From contig JAAXNY010000001.1 in NCBI GenBank assembly GCA_013420905.1, positions 2,294,001-2,358,000 of the forward strand: DNA of 64,000 bases, in the 5' to 3' direction. Made by a program: the position numbers and the translations under genes. Each line of letters opens with the position of its first letter. The stretch's first letter is position 1. The notes under the pieces are model-generated. The model saw only the letters and a list, made by a program, of their open reading frames with translations. It had not been told where the DNA came from and did no database searches. Shown here one piece after another: positions 24,044-35,302 of this stretch. The DNA is from Collybia mongolica (taxonomy: Eukaryota > Basidiomycota > Agaricomycetes > Agaricales > Clitocybaceae).

Positions 24044-24836
24044 GACATACGCGTGATATGCCGCTGCACTGGACTAAAACATCGCTCCTTGACGCTTTCT
24101 CGCTGACGTCGGTGGGAGCCCCAAGGATCTGAACGTGGACGCATGATCGTTGATTATACGAAAGAGGGCAGTGGAGTTTGCGAATTTTTTTCTATCAAGC
24201 AGCAATCAACCAGCTATGGGTCGGAGCTTTTGCAGATGGGGCAGCGCATGGAAGAACAGTGAACGGTCTCCTTGCTGAGGATGATATGGTCGACCATTGG
24301 AATGAAGGGTTCAAGTTGTTGATGAACGGTGCTGCTTGTTTCGTGAGTGAGTCCTGGTTCAATGTAGTAGCCGCAGGCTCATCCGCTTTGGTTATGCACA
24401 GAGGATCGTACTCGATGTTGACCTCAGGCTCCTTTAGCCTTTCGAAGTCTATAACGGCAAGACGTTTCGCGGGCTTGGAAATTTTTGCACTGAGGTCCAA
24501 ACAGGTTAAGGTGTTGTAACACGGACGGCTTTGGAAGTTGAAAAGCCACCTCAATCGTTGGTATATATATGTGTGTGCATTGGTGGTGCCAGCCATTTGT
24601 TGTTTTCCACACGAGTTATTGTAGTTGAATCGAGTGAGTTATGAGACCCTCCAGAAACAGTATGATGGAGAGGAGTCTCGAGGGCCAGGCGAGAGTTTCG
24701 GGCCCGGCCCGAAAGAGACCGATCGAGGCGCGCCCACGGTCGCCTACATACAACGACACCCCGGTTCGTCCACGAAGCTGAAGTCCTCAACGTTCACTAC
24801 GCTTGGCGTCCACCCATATTCAACATCATAAACGCT
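24044..24836. other. intergenic, possible F-box gene upstream remnant
   Basis: A minus-strand frame at 24596-24195 contains an LRR-like LTCLDLSAK phrase and may be the eroded N-terminal part of the adjacent F-box remnant. Nothing else is recognisable. The right end is the promoter of the DUF2470 gene. Confidence 0.3.
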
Positions 24837-25636
24837 ATGTCTGATCCTGTGGCCGACAAATCTGGGTTCCTGCGGATGTACATGTCCAACCACCCAGACA
24901 CTCTGGTTGCATACGCAAAATGGTACGGCAAAGTGACAGAGTCAATCTCCAGTGCAGAAATGACAGCAATTGATTCAAAGGTCAGCAAGCACATCCTTGC
25001 GACTCGCATGGGCTAATTCTATGGCTAGAGTATGACACTGGGGTGCACGCTGAAGTCAGGAGAGAAGAAAGAGGTGCGGATTGCACTAAATCCTCCCCTA
25101 TCAGGCTATGACGACGTCAAGCCTCGACTGTTGGAGATGAAAGCCATTGCCCAGGAGAACCTTGGAATGGTAAGTTACAAGTAGCCTTACCTTAGCGTTA
25201 CTTATATGTGCAATAATTATAGATTAAAACCCCCACAATCTCGTCGTTCAATTGGCCCGGTGAAGTTGTGGGTAGTGGACTTTTAGTCGGAACTATTGCA
25301 TACTTCGCTCTGTCCCCCAGTAATAGCCCACTTTCACCTTTCGCTCTCGCACAATTAGGTTATAACGTCATTGGGAGGACACCATTTACATTTGCCTTCT
25401 ACCTTGTTGGTGTGGCGCATGTCCTGGAAAGCATATACACATTTACGCTATGCCGAAAGCACAAGACTGGATTCTTCCTCGGGGTGCGTACTTTTACGCG
25501 GGGAATTCTTGGAACTAACCTTTTCTGTTAGACCGCCTACGTCTTCGCCACTTTGGTCTTTGGCTTTCCAATCTGGTCAGACCTTCGAAAACGCATTCAG
25601 GCAGCACGAATCGATTCTGTAATGAAGGTTGAATGA
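24837..25636 (+). CDS. DUF2470-domain membrane protein
   Basis: Four exons (from 24837 to about 24980, about 25029-25169, 25223-25483, 25532-25636) join in phase. The N-terminus MSDPVADKSGFLRMYMSNHPDTLVAYAKWYGKV is the start of a DUF2470 domain, and the second exon (SMTLGCTLKSGEKKEVRI … GYDDVKPRLLEM) completes it. DUF2470 is the split-barrel helper domain seen in haem-iron utilisation proteins of the HugZ type. The C-terminal half adds three hydrophobic segments: LLVGTIAYFAL, FAFYLVGVAHVLESIYTFTL and AYVFATLVFGFPIW. A small membrane-anchored protein with a haem- or flavin-linked role is a family-based guess. The start is the first ATG and gives the expected N-terminus. Confidence 0.8.
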
Positions 25637-26040
25637 ATTCTTTCGACCTGTCCCACCTTATCTAGTAGATTGTAGTATGCACTACAAAGGGTTGTATATT
25701 ATTTAGATTGGTTTGGGATTCAATCCATTCAGTCAGTCCAGGCTGATCATAGATCATCCACAATCCCGCTCGAACGTTCATTGAGGCCAGCGATTCACAA
25801 GGTTCACTAAACACAACACTAAATTATGTGCCCCATCGCGGCATGTCATCACTATAGCGATTGCGCTGGAGTCCATAATGAAGACGTTATCTCTGGGGGT
25901 GGGCGATTTTTTGGACGTCTGATATTATTGCCATTTCGACACTTCTCTGGATAGAACTAAAATGAGATATGTTATAGTCATGTTGTATATGCGTTTCATT
26001 CGAAGGAATCGGTGGGGGAACATATGTAGTCCTCAATTGG

Positions 26041-26613
26041 TCATGACGCGGTTTCATCAGACTCGTGTTCACCATCATCCTCCCTAGCTATTTCGCCCGG
26101 TTGTGGAAACCATCCCCATCTGCCGAAATCGATTCTCAGCTCCCCCGTCCGGCCGGTGTTGACTTCGACGCCTTCCGCGGTGAGCGCGTCCGCCTGGCGC
26201 TGGGCACCTTGGGTCCCAGGGCCCCGGGAGGAAATCGCCCCAGAAGCACCAATCACACGGTGCCATGGAACGGGAGGGTTCGTGTTGGGCGAAAGAAATT
26301 TAAGAGCTGTGTTCCGTTGGCGTTCCGCATTAGTTCAAAAATGGTACATGAGGGCGAGCGCCATCGGATTTACCTTGCCCAACGTGTCGTGAATGGTTAG
26401 GCATCCCTATAAGCTTCGCAATATGTCCTGGAGTCCGTTAGATCCAAAAGTTCCTGTATACAAAGGTGCTGTGGCACACCGTAGCTCGTTACTCGGCATG
26501 GGGGTATCAGTCGAACTGTCTCGTACACCTTTCACCGTTGTGTTGGGACCACCGTTGGTACCCTGATCGCGAATGAAAATACATACTGCAGCATGAAATT
26601 CGGCGCTATCCAT
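26041..26613 (-). CDS. alkyltransferase-like DNA repair protein (ATL, MGMT fold)
   Basis: Exons: ATG 26613 (MDSAEFHAA), then VYETVRLIPPCRVTSY, then GHIAKLIGMPNHSRHVGQ, then ALKFLSPNTN … to stop 26041. Phases agree throughout, giving 131 residues. The fold of O6-alkylguanine transferases is evident: the Tyr plus helix-turn-helix segment, the Arg finger (NHSRHVG), and PVPWHRVIGASGAISSRG. The alkyl-acceptor Cys of MGMT (PCHRV) is Trp here (PWHRV), which defines the ATL subfamily. ATLs bind O6-alkylguanine, flip it out and hand the lesion to nucleotide excision repair rather than repairing it directly. The last 18 residues are acidic. The 5' part of this gene is the start of the unit duplicated downstream. 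Confidence 0.9.
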
Positions 26614-26934
26614 GACTTGTGGTTGGAAAGGAAAGAAGTAAAGGTGAGCCTGCTGCGAGTCAAAAGGGTGTGACCATACAACCGTGATGTTGGGGGCAGA
26701 GCTGTAAAGCAGGGTTGCAGCTCTCAAAGAACAGCCACCGCGTCGATGTTGTGGAACCGATTTGATGGGCGGCCATGGCCACCCCCGCACCTTTTTACAC
26801 GTACAAAATGACGGTTATTCACGAATCATTTCGAAACGTCCCGTGAACACACCTCCAGGTCAAATTTGATATAGTGGGGTTCAATCGTCATCAGATTCTA
26901 ATCTTCCCTTCGTTGAGTCTTCACTCGACCCATA

Positions 26935-27790
26935 GTCGACTTACCATACGACATCTGGGAAGCTATATCACAATATCTTCAACGAAAGGAGCTGCTGAAG
27001 CTGGCTGTGATGAACCGGAGATTCTACAATATCACCCTTAGTGCAAGATATGGAGAGATTTAGCGAATCAAGTTCGATGAATTAATGGTGGAATATCTGA
27101 GGCGGCTGCAGTGCGTATACTCATTGTCGTCAGTTATATATATATATCATTGCCTCCTGTAGAGACCCTGTCATCGCGCGATGGGTCAGGCGACGGGCTT
27201 GTGCAAGCTGGTTTCTTGGTGCTCAGGTCCAAATTGCCGAACTTCTTACCATGACCAACTTCAAAAGCTTAGAGAATATCAAGTTCAAGTTTGAATATAC
27301 TCCCCTCGATTCATCTAGGGACAGTATCTAAATACATTGTGTTGGCTGAAGACATCGTCCGGGACTCACTCGCAGAACAGGGGCACAATTCGTCAATCGC
27401 CTGAACTTTTAAAGGAATTATATTTCCTGCCGGCCCTGCGATGCCTGACTATCTGGACGCCATTTGACTTGTGTCACCTCACGAACCCAGCCGGCTTCTT
27501 TTTGCTTCCCGATCACCCAAGCCTCTATTCTCCTCACCTAGAATTGCGCCCAGATCGCCCCCCGCACGAAAACCACATGATAGCCCACCACCGGCAAGAT
27601 CTGTTAAAGATCGCACTGCGAGCAACCTTGGAATTGTTGACCATCTCGTCGTTTGATTAACAGATGACTGTCGTTCTTTGACAAGAACATCGTTTCGCTT
27701 ACGAGTCTCTCCCCACTTCACCGCTTTCCTGATGTCAGCGAGGTCGCTGAAATCTTTGATAAGTCCCCTACGGCGGGTAGATCCCAGCAT
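26935..27790 (+). pseudogene. F-box protein pseudogene (unit 1)
   Basis: The plus-strand sequence near 26937-27060 encodes a clear F-box: LPYDIWEAISQYLQRKELL, followed by KLAVMNRRFYNITLSARYGEI. A TAG at 27061 then interrupts the frame, which resumes as RIKFDELMVEYLRRLQ. After an intron (about 27111-27164) comes DPVIARWVRRR, the expected post-F-box motif, then LRR-like text (TMTNFKSLENIKFKF; later LLKELYFLPALRCLTIW). Further stops interrupt the frame downstream. The gene is therefore dead, or needs readthrough. It sits inside the duplicated module, and its unit 2 copy is more eroded. Confidence 0.65.
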
Positions 27791-28498
27791 CTAATCCATC
27801 CTTCTGAGCGTTAGCCTCTCATCTCCTCTCTTGCTGCTTGGATATCCTCACATGTAGCGCTTCGGAAGTCAGCTAATCGAGCCTCCCTGGATATTCCCAT
27901 ACCGAATCCTTGTCGATCGGAAACTCCTTGACATTTGGATCTATGTAAGGAAACAGAGACCTGATATGGCTGAGGTCCACGGACAGGGATGGAATGTCGA
28001 ATGATACTCTACCTGTCAGTCATCATATGCAGCATCCGATAATCTGAAGGCCATCCCATCCACTACCTCAAATACTACGCTGACGGATCGTGAACGGACC
28101 CAAGGCTCGTGGTAGGCGACAGCTTTAAAACCCAATGGCCAACGCCGACAATGCAATAAGGATCATTGCCAGTCGATGGTTCCATCTCCATATGGCACAA
28201 TATGACAGCTGTCGCACACTCTTCGTAGGTGACTTGGCGTCCGAAACAAGAGCAACTGGGGGTTGAAAGCCATGCGTATATTGTATGTATTGTGTCATAA
28301 GTATCTCGCACATATTTTCTGTGTATCTTATGTTTTAGCTAGAAAGCTTCTCGAGCCCGCCTACGTACCAGTTAAGGCTGACGATCAGAACACGAGATAC
28401 GCATAAGTTTACGCCACCCGGTCATAGCGGACCGCCACCACGTACATCAATAATGATATCCATCTATTGAGATTGTTACTTCAGAAGACTGTTTAAAA

Positions 28499-30205
28499 AT
28501 GGCGCCTCAGAAACGAGCACCGACTCCCCTTTCTCTCGCCCCAGAAGCACAAGCTCAAGCTTCAGTTGGCCTAAAAATGGCTGACAACGCCCTGCATGAA
28601 ATCTCCGTAGTGGCTTCCAATAACTAGTGAGTTCATAGATTTTAAATACCTTTTGTTCAAGTGTAACCTAAAATATCAGTCTACTACATGTGGGGAAGGT
28701 CCAGTATCCCTCAATAGCTGGCAGTGACATTTATTTCCAGATTTTCATCCTCGCATCATTCACAGCATTATTATTTGACCATTGTCTAACCCTCGGAAAC
28801 GAGGTAAGTATGTGCCGTTGATACCTAATGAACACTCAGGTTTTTAAACCGCATGATAAACTTTAAAATATTTCAGATAGATCATGTTTGGAGAAAGAGG
28901 ATTACACCTTGTGGGTTCTTTTTTTTTTTTTTTGCGACGTCCACCCCTTGACCATATAATCATAATCATAATAGTCAGCGGGCTTTTCTTAATCAATAGA
29001 TACTTCGCTCCGTCAGCTATGTCGGCGTATGTCGGACTCTACCTGGCTCCCGGTGCCATCTGCAGAACGAAAGATGTATGTTCACACCGACTTCCCTGCA
29101 CCATAAAATTTACTTCTTGTTGCGCATTCCTAGTGGTGACAGGGTTTTAATTTATCATCTACGAAGCAGTAGTACTAATTGCCCCTCCCAACTAGCACGG
29201 TCGCTGGTGCTTCCCTTGCTTTCACCATTACCGTAGTTCCGACGTTGATCTCAGAAATGATGTTGATTATCAGGCAAGTTTCCAGGTTCTAAATGTCCTA
29301 ATTAATAAGAGATTTGACAGGGCCTGTGCTGTATACCGGAGCAATAAAATGATCCTTTTTCTGTTATCATTGATTTGGATAACACATCTTTTTCTATTAG
29401 TTTGGGTCTATAAGACTAGTGGTATGTTTCCAAGTATTAAAGTAACGATCACAAAACAGGACTGCGTTGATGATACTGTTACATAGACACGCGTTTCGTT
29501 CCCACCCTGTCTGGACTTCTGGTGCCGCATCGACAGTGCAGGTATGTTTGGCACTTGTATTGAATTTTCAACATACAATGAACGACCTATCAGTCAAAGC
29601 CAAGGCATATTGTTTGTGGTGCCTGCTGTTGTATTTGACTTAACTGTGGGAGGCATTTTGACAGTGGGTCTTTACCGAAGATCTGGGCCGTCTGAAGTTC
29701 AAATGCCTCTGATGACCCTGATAATTCGAGACGGATTGCTATACTTTGCTGTTGTTTTTGCGAGCAACGTAGGTTGGATCCTGGTTCATGCCTTTCAATC
29801 CGAGGATGCCAACACAGTGAGTTGACTCTTATATATCGCATCATTTTGGGAACGATGATCAACAACATATTTCAGGCCGTTGTGGTATTTACGCCGTTGC
29901 AGTTGTGAGTTGTTGTGCGTCACTTGCTTCCCTGGCTTACTTTGTAAGATGCGATAGCTGGTCGGCCTGGTATGATTGTTCCGGATGATATTTATCCTCT
30001 TATGTGGTATTAATGTGGCTTGGTTATGTTCCACAGCATCACAACTACCATGATCAGCCGATTGACACTTAACCTCAGGATGTACGATCCTACAGGCGAC
30101 AACGAACTTACGTTCCAATCCATGAGCTTGACATTCAGGCCTACGCTCCACGACACTACTAGTTCCCCAGCAGACAGTTGGACCACGGACACTGATAACG
30201 CGTAG
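28499..30205 (+). CDS. DUF6533 seven-transmembrane protein, copy A
   Basis: Start MAPQKRAPTPLSL (ATG 28499). Exons continue through YPSIAGSDIYFQIFILASF…LLFDHCLTLGNE, IDHVWRKRITP, SGLFLINRYFAP…YVGLYLAP, TVAGASLAF…MMLIIR, ACAVYRSNKMILFLLSLIWI, GILFVVPAVVFDLTVGGIL, MPLMTLIIRDGLLYFAVVF, a 12-nt microexon (29958-29969), and ITTTMISRLTLNLRMYDP to TAG 30203-30205. Seven hydrophobic helices and the terminal SRLxLNLR motif match the Agaricomycete DUF6533 family. The function is unknown; a GPCR-like topology suggests membrane sensing. Intron 29274-29320 has a GC donor. A poly-T run lies in the intron near 28919. Phases agree with copy C at every junction, which supports an intact gene. Confidence 0.75.
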
Positions 30206-30517
30206 CTACTAGAAATGAACGGTAATATTACATAGTTGTACAAAGTGCGGTCTTTATTGTATTGAGGAGTGTATACCTACTTGTCCACGAGCAGGAAATA
30301 ATAATTTGTTAAACGCCCATCGCATCGATCAGTATTTATTGTGATTTTGACTGTTCTGGATGGGATGGGGAGCGGGATATGTTACGCTATTTCGTACCAA
30401 GGCAATCACAAGTTCAAAATGCACCTTTGCCAGTTCCTCCAGCAATGTTGTGGAAAACATTCCCACGATGTCACTCAATGCCATTCTCCGAGTCTGCTTG
30501 TGAAGAGAATATTACCA

Positions 30518-30660
30518 GTCATGGCGCGGTTTCATCAGGCTCATTACTTGGCATAGGGTACGGTTTTGGCTTATACCTTTGACCGTTCGTGAATGCAATA
30601 GCATGCTTCGCGTGGGGTTCGGTACTATCCATCTTGGTCAAAAAGGAAAGAAACGAAGGT
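30518..30660 (-). pseudogene. ATL gene fragment with internal deletion (unit 2)
   Basis: The sequence from 30520 (TCATGGCGCGGTTTCATCAG) matches the ATL 3' end at 26041 (TCATGACGCGGTTTCATCAG). At about 30538 it jumps to sequence matching 26487 onward (GCTC(A/G)TTACT(T/C)GGCAT), running up to the CCAT of the start codon near 30630. About 430 bp, including the PWHRV core, is missing. Homology continues through the former promoter (GGGCCATGGCCAC at about 30708 versus 26775). It cannot encode a functional protein. Confidence 0.65.
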
Positions 30661-30829
30661 GAGCCTGTAGCAATTCAAAATATAATAACGTTGTAGACCC
30701 AAATCGATAGGGCCATGGCCACTTCTGCACGCAATTTCCACGTGTACATAACACATCCACCTGGCGTCTATCCACAATTCATTCGAGGTGTCCTGTGAAC
30801 ATACCTTGAACTTGAAACAATGGGGCCAT

Positions 30830-31600
30830 TCAATCGTCGTCGAGCTCCAATGTTCCCTTCACTCTACCATGATCAACCTACTACACGGTCTCTAGGAGGT
30901 GATATCACCACGTCATCCATGAAGCTGGCTGTGTGAAGCTGCTGTTCTAGGGTTTTGTTCCCAATGCGTGTCACATACGGGGATAACTGGTGGGTCGAAC
31001 TCGACGAACAGATGATGGTATCTGAGGTGGCTACAGTGCGTATAATCGTTTCCATCGGTTCAATATTTTTTTCATTGCCTCCTGCAGAGACCCTGCCATT
31101 GCGCGATGTGTCAGGCAACTACTTCATCAATCGCTTTTCAGCGAGACTCTGCTCGAGACCTCAAAGTAATTCAGGCCGATAACTTGGATCAAGACGTCTT
31201 CTTGAACGAGCCCATTAGACGCTGTGTCAGATCTTCCCCAGGTGTCCAAGTTTCTCAAACTCCTTGCGATATCCAGCTTCGAGGCTATAGAGGAAATTGA
31301 TGCAATCTCGATTTTGGATATGACTTCTTCTTTTCGCTGCTTGCTCTCCCAAACCTCTACACTCCCTGGGATTACGCCTAGATCGACCTCCTGCAAAAGT
31401 TACTTGATAGCTGATCGCTGGCAAAATTTATCGGAGATCACAGTGCGAGCGAACATGAAATCATTGACCATCCCCCCCCCCCCCCCGATCAACAGATGGA
31501 CGTATTGTTAGCTTATAAGCGAATCACATCACTCACGAGTCTCTTTCTTTTCGCCGCTTCCTGGACGTCAGCGATATCCCTCGATCACGGATGGAAGACT
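30830..31600 (+). pseudogene. F-box protein pseudogene (unit 2)
   Basis: A degraded copy of the unit 1 F-box remnant. Recognisable blocks include GAAGCTGGCTGTG near 30920, the intron end ATTGCCTCCTGCAGAGACCCTGCCATTGCGCG (described here in pieces: ATTGCCTCCTGCAG then AGACCCTGCC) near 31075-31105, and LRR-region text near 31330-31460. Several frameshifts and stops are present. A run of about 16 C residues near 31474-31489 marks slippage-prone DNA. Confidence 0.55.
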
Positions 31601-32175
31601 GGATGATGCTTCATTTATCTGTTGTCATGGGGAGCATCCGGCATTTTTGAAGACAGGTTGTACTTTGCGTAAAACATCAAATACCATGGACTTGCGGTCT
31701 GTAAATAGATCCATCGATTATGGTTGGTGACAGTCTTGACACCCCCTGGTTGATGCCAGCAGTTGATCGAGAAATGTTGCCCGCCCACCGCACAACCCAA
31801 CACTCCGGCATTGGCTACCGTCACATACTCTCAGGTGACTCTGGCTTCACAATAAGAGTAATTGGGAGTGTGCAGCAGCGAAACAGCATTGTACGTTATA
31901 TTTGGCAAATTTTACCCTTGTACCTTGCGTTTTCAGCTCCCTCTCTACCAGTGAGTTGGCCTTTGAGAAAGATTAGCCAGCACAAGCGAATACAGTGCAC
32001 ATCATCATTCGTGGTAGATCTTCACTAGAGTGATTAAGTAAAAACCGAATCACAGTGTTACTGATGAAAGGTGGCATCTGTCTATCAGGATTGCTACCTT
32101 GGGAAGTGAGTATACTCTTCGTCCCACGCGTTTCCGCCCCGCACTTCTGTCCCATGCTTCACTGTCTTAAAGAAT

Positions 32176-33420
32176 AGCACCTCAGAAACAAGTTTCAAGA
32201 CCCTCCGTTCTGCCAGAGGTTACAACCCCATCTAACGCAAAAGATGCTCGACGATGCCCTACAAAGGGAAAGATTGATCGAGGAAGTGGTGAATATGTAG
32301 TGAGTACATAACTTATTTTTTAAAAATGGTCCAGGGCTCATACATCTAGTCTACTCTTTCTAGGGGCGAGTTCTCTATACCTCCCTGGCTGGCATCGACA
32401 TCTAATTCCAGGCTGCCGTGCTTTTATCATTCACAGTATTGCTATTCGACCATTTTCTGACCTTCGCAAATGAGGTAAATATATCGACCGACTCCCATCA
32501 AGTTACCTGGAATTTTCAGGCAAGTTTCTTGGTGCCAAATGACGCTAAATTCCTAAAATGTTAAACAGGGTATATGCTGTTTACCGTAGGAGGAAATTGA
32601 TACTTTCACTGTTATCATTGGTTTGGATGGCACATCTGGTCCTGCTAATCTGGATTTACAAGTCAGGAAGTACATTTCCTAATATTATTCGAAATTTACG
32701 AAGCAGGGCCGTTCATAATTTGTCATGCAGCCCTTTTGCATGGGGGTGTTGCTGGTCCATCTGGAGTGCAGGGACTAATCATATCGTTCGAGTATGTTCT
32801 GTGCTCCAACGTATCAACGCCCAACTAACAAGCTACCAGAACGATTAGAGGCAAGATTCCTGCCATCGTATTTGACACCATTGTGGGCGGGTTTTTTGAC
32901 GGTCGGTCTGTACCAAAGAACCAAGGCATTTATAGAACATATGCCATTGATGAAGTTGGTAATTCGAGATGGATTGTTGTATTTTGCTGTTGTGTTTGCG
33001 AGCAATATAATGTGGGTCCTAATACATGCTTTTAGGTCCAACGATCATAATGCCACAGTGAGTTGTATCTTATTTACCGTACCAAATCAAGAGCAAAGTT
33101 CAACAAAAAAACTTAGTCCGTTACTGCATTCACACTGTTGGAAATGTGAGTCGTTACACATCACTGAATCCCCGAGCTTATCTTGTAAAATACAATAGCT
33201 GGTCTGCCTGGTATGGTTATCCCGACTTACATTTATCCTCCTGCGTGGTTATTGACATGGCAAAATTGCTTCCACAAACCATAATTAGCCGTTTAACGCT
33301 TGGCCTCAGGATGTACGACGGGCAGTGACGGGGTTACGTTCCAATCCACAAGGTTGAGGTTTAGACATACTCTCCAGCACTCCGACAGTTCCCCCGCCAG
33401 CCATCAAACGATTTAGGATG
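32176..33420 (+). pseudogene. DUF6533 pseudogene, copy B
   Basis: The 5' end aligns with copy A (CACCTCAGAAAC…), but the start ATG is lost. After the exon ending DHFLTFANE (about 32475) the sequence jumps directly to the intron before VYAVYRRRKLILSLLSLVWM, so the exons for two to three central helices are deleted. A small deletion shifts frame in the second exon. The acceptor after the 12-nt microexon (33199-33210) reads TTCCACAAACC where copies A and C have CAG or TAG, so it is destroyed, and a frameshift follows at GATGTACGACGGGCAG. A GC donor like that of copy A persists near 32521. This is a clear pseudogene. Confidence 0.7.
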
Positions 33421-34149
33421 GCACATACTAATAATCTTCACAACATAACAGTATCTTGACATATTTGTACGGAATGCGATTTTCGTCATACTAGAGCGCG
33501 GCTGCACCTACGAGCGAACGAATCAGGTGTGTTGGAAATGATACTGTAGTTTCAGAAAGAATATAAAGGTGAACTTTGAAGTGTGTCGTCATTATTTCGT
33601 ATGCGTGAATCGTTCGGGGAGAGTCACGATGAAGGATGCCTTAACTTCAGTGCTGGCTAAGCAAGGCGGTCATGGTACTTCTTCATTAGACTTGCGCCCC
33701 TCATACCCCTGGAGGAAATTACCCGAGAGGTAACTTTTTCATTGCTACTTTATCGAGGATTTCTCATGGGGGAATGGTCACGAGCCTCCCTGCAATCGCA
33801 GACAAGTCAGGTGACTTAAGATGTCGCTTGGTTCGTCAATAGAGCAGATATGCAACCCGCTCAAACTTTATTTCCCGCTCATACTTAAACAAATTACCCT
33901 CAAAATGGACAAACTGTCTACGGACCATCAGCCTTGTGGAGAATCAGATCTTGCCTAATTGGGTGTATAGAATTGAGCCGGTTGGGATGACATAGCTGTG
34001 GAGGCATAACTTGCGAGGAAATCAAGAAGTAAGAACGCGAAGTTCCCACGACATACCGTGTTCAACCCATGCAAGCCATACTTACAGAGTGGGGCGGTGG
34101 GGCGTTCTATTGATCACTCAACAAAAGGCTAATCTCGGTCGGCTCTAAT

Positions 34150-35050
34150 TACTTATCTCATGTGCGAAGCTTTACTCGAGGTCTCAAAGAAATGCAAGCC
34201 AACAACTTGACTTAAGACATATTTTAGAATGAGTCTGTCGGATGCCACATCAGATCTCGCCATCCACGCTAGCCCAAGTATCTCATTTGAACAGTGCCTG
34301 GGCCCAATGCTTTCACCCGGGGATGTGATGCGTGTCGTGGTAGAAATCATCAGCGGTGTGTTGAATGGGATAGAGGATGACTTCAAGGGGCGAGATTTCA
34401 CCATGAATAAAGATATTCCTACATTCCTCATAGTGGCTTGCAGTGCCTTTGCTACCAATCTGTCCAAGCTGGTTCTCCGCGTCCAGGTGTTCAAGTTTGT
34501 CAAAGTTCTTACGATGCCCAGCTTCAAGAGCTTAGAAGAAATCAACCACGGTCCGGGACACCCTTCCCCTCAAACCCCGACGCATCTAAGCCCAATACTC
34601 TCGGTTCTATTCCAAAAACATCAACAGGGACTTACGTGCAGAACAGGTGCTTTCATTTATCAAATGCCTTCGATGTTCACCATGATATTTGATTATATCT
34701 ATCGAAGGGACCAGCTAGAAACTCGATTCAATGGAGGCTGCTTTGTGGTCACAAATGGTGTTCCATCTTCATCACATATTTTGGGAGGCAGGGCCGTATT
34801 TCGTCCATGACCTCGCATACTACAGCTCTGTGGCTTGTGAATAGGCCAAAGGCCTATGTTTGATGGCAATGTCACTTGTCAGGCAACGTCAGCAATACAA
34901 TGGCAGCTAATCCCAGCTGATGGCTTCGACTCCACCTGAAGACACCATGATGACACTTGTCACATGCACTTGGGTCCCACCGAATATCGTGCGTATGGTC
35001 ATTTTGCATATAATTTTTTGTGTACCTTATGTCTTTAGCTTCTCAAGCCC
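34150..35050 (+). pseudogene. F-box/LRR remnant (unit 3)
   Basis: Part of the 34229-34810 interval is open for 193 codons (MSLSDATSDLAIHAS…), but the sequence is a patchwork. TMPSFKSLEEINHGPG matches the LRR phrase of unit 1 (TMTNFKSLENIKF), and other parts have no counterpart. No F-box is present. Near 35035 a stretch (CTTTAGCTTCTCAAGCCCACC) matches 28335 upstream of copy A, showing that the duplicated unit continues into DUF6533 copy C. The open frame is most likely fortuitous. Confidence 0.45.
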
Positions 35051-35302
35051 ACCTATGCACCAGTGTTGGACTTGGAAGTAAAGTCTCAAAGATGGCGATC
35101 CGAGCGGGAGATGCACTTAAGCCTATGCTGCCGGTATGCTTTAAATAATCAGTTCTCTCGTCAAAGATGCTACCTATTTTAATGGTTTGCTAGAAGACGG
35201 AACTATACTCCCATGGACCACCCCTCTTAAGGCGGCGTCTCAAAGCAACAAGTAGCCCATCTTCTTCTCCCCAACGATTCAGGTTCTTGTTGTTCTAAGG
35301 GA

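Noticed and set aside
34229..34810. Open 193-codon plus-strand frame as an intact gene
   Set aside because: It mixes sequence matching LRR parts of the F-box remnants with unrelated stretches, lacks an F-box and has no consistent family. It is treated as a remnant.
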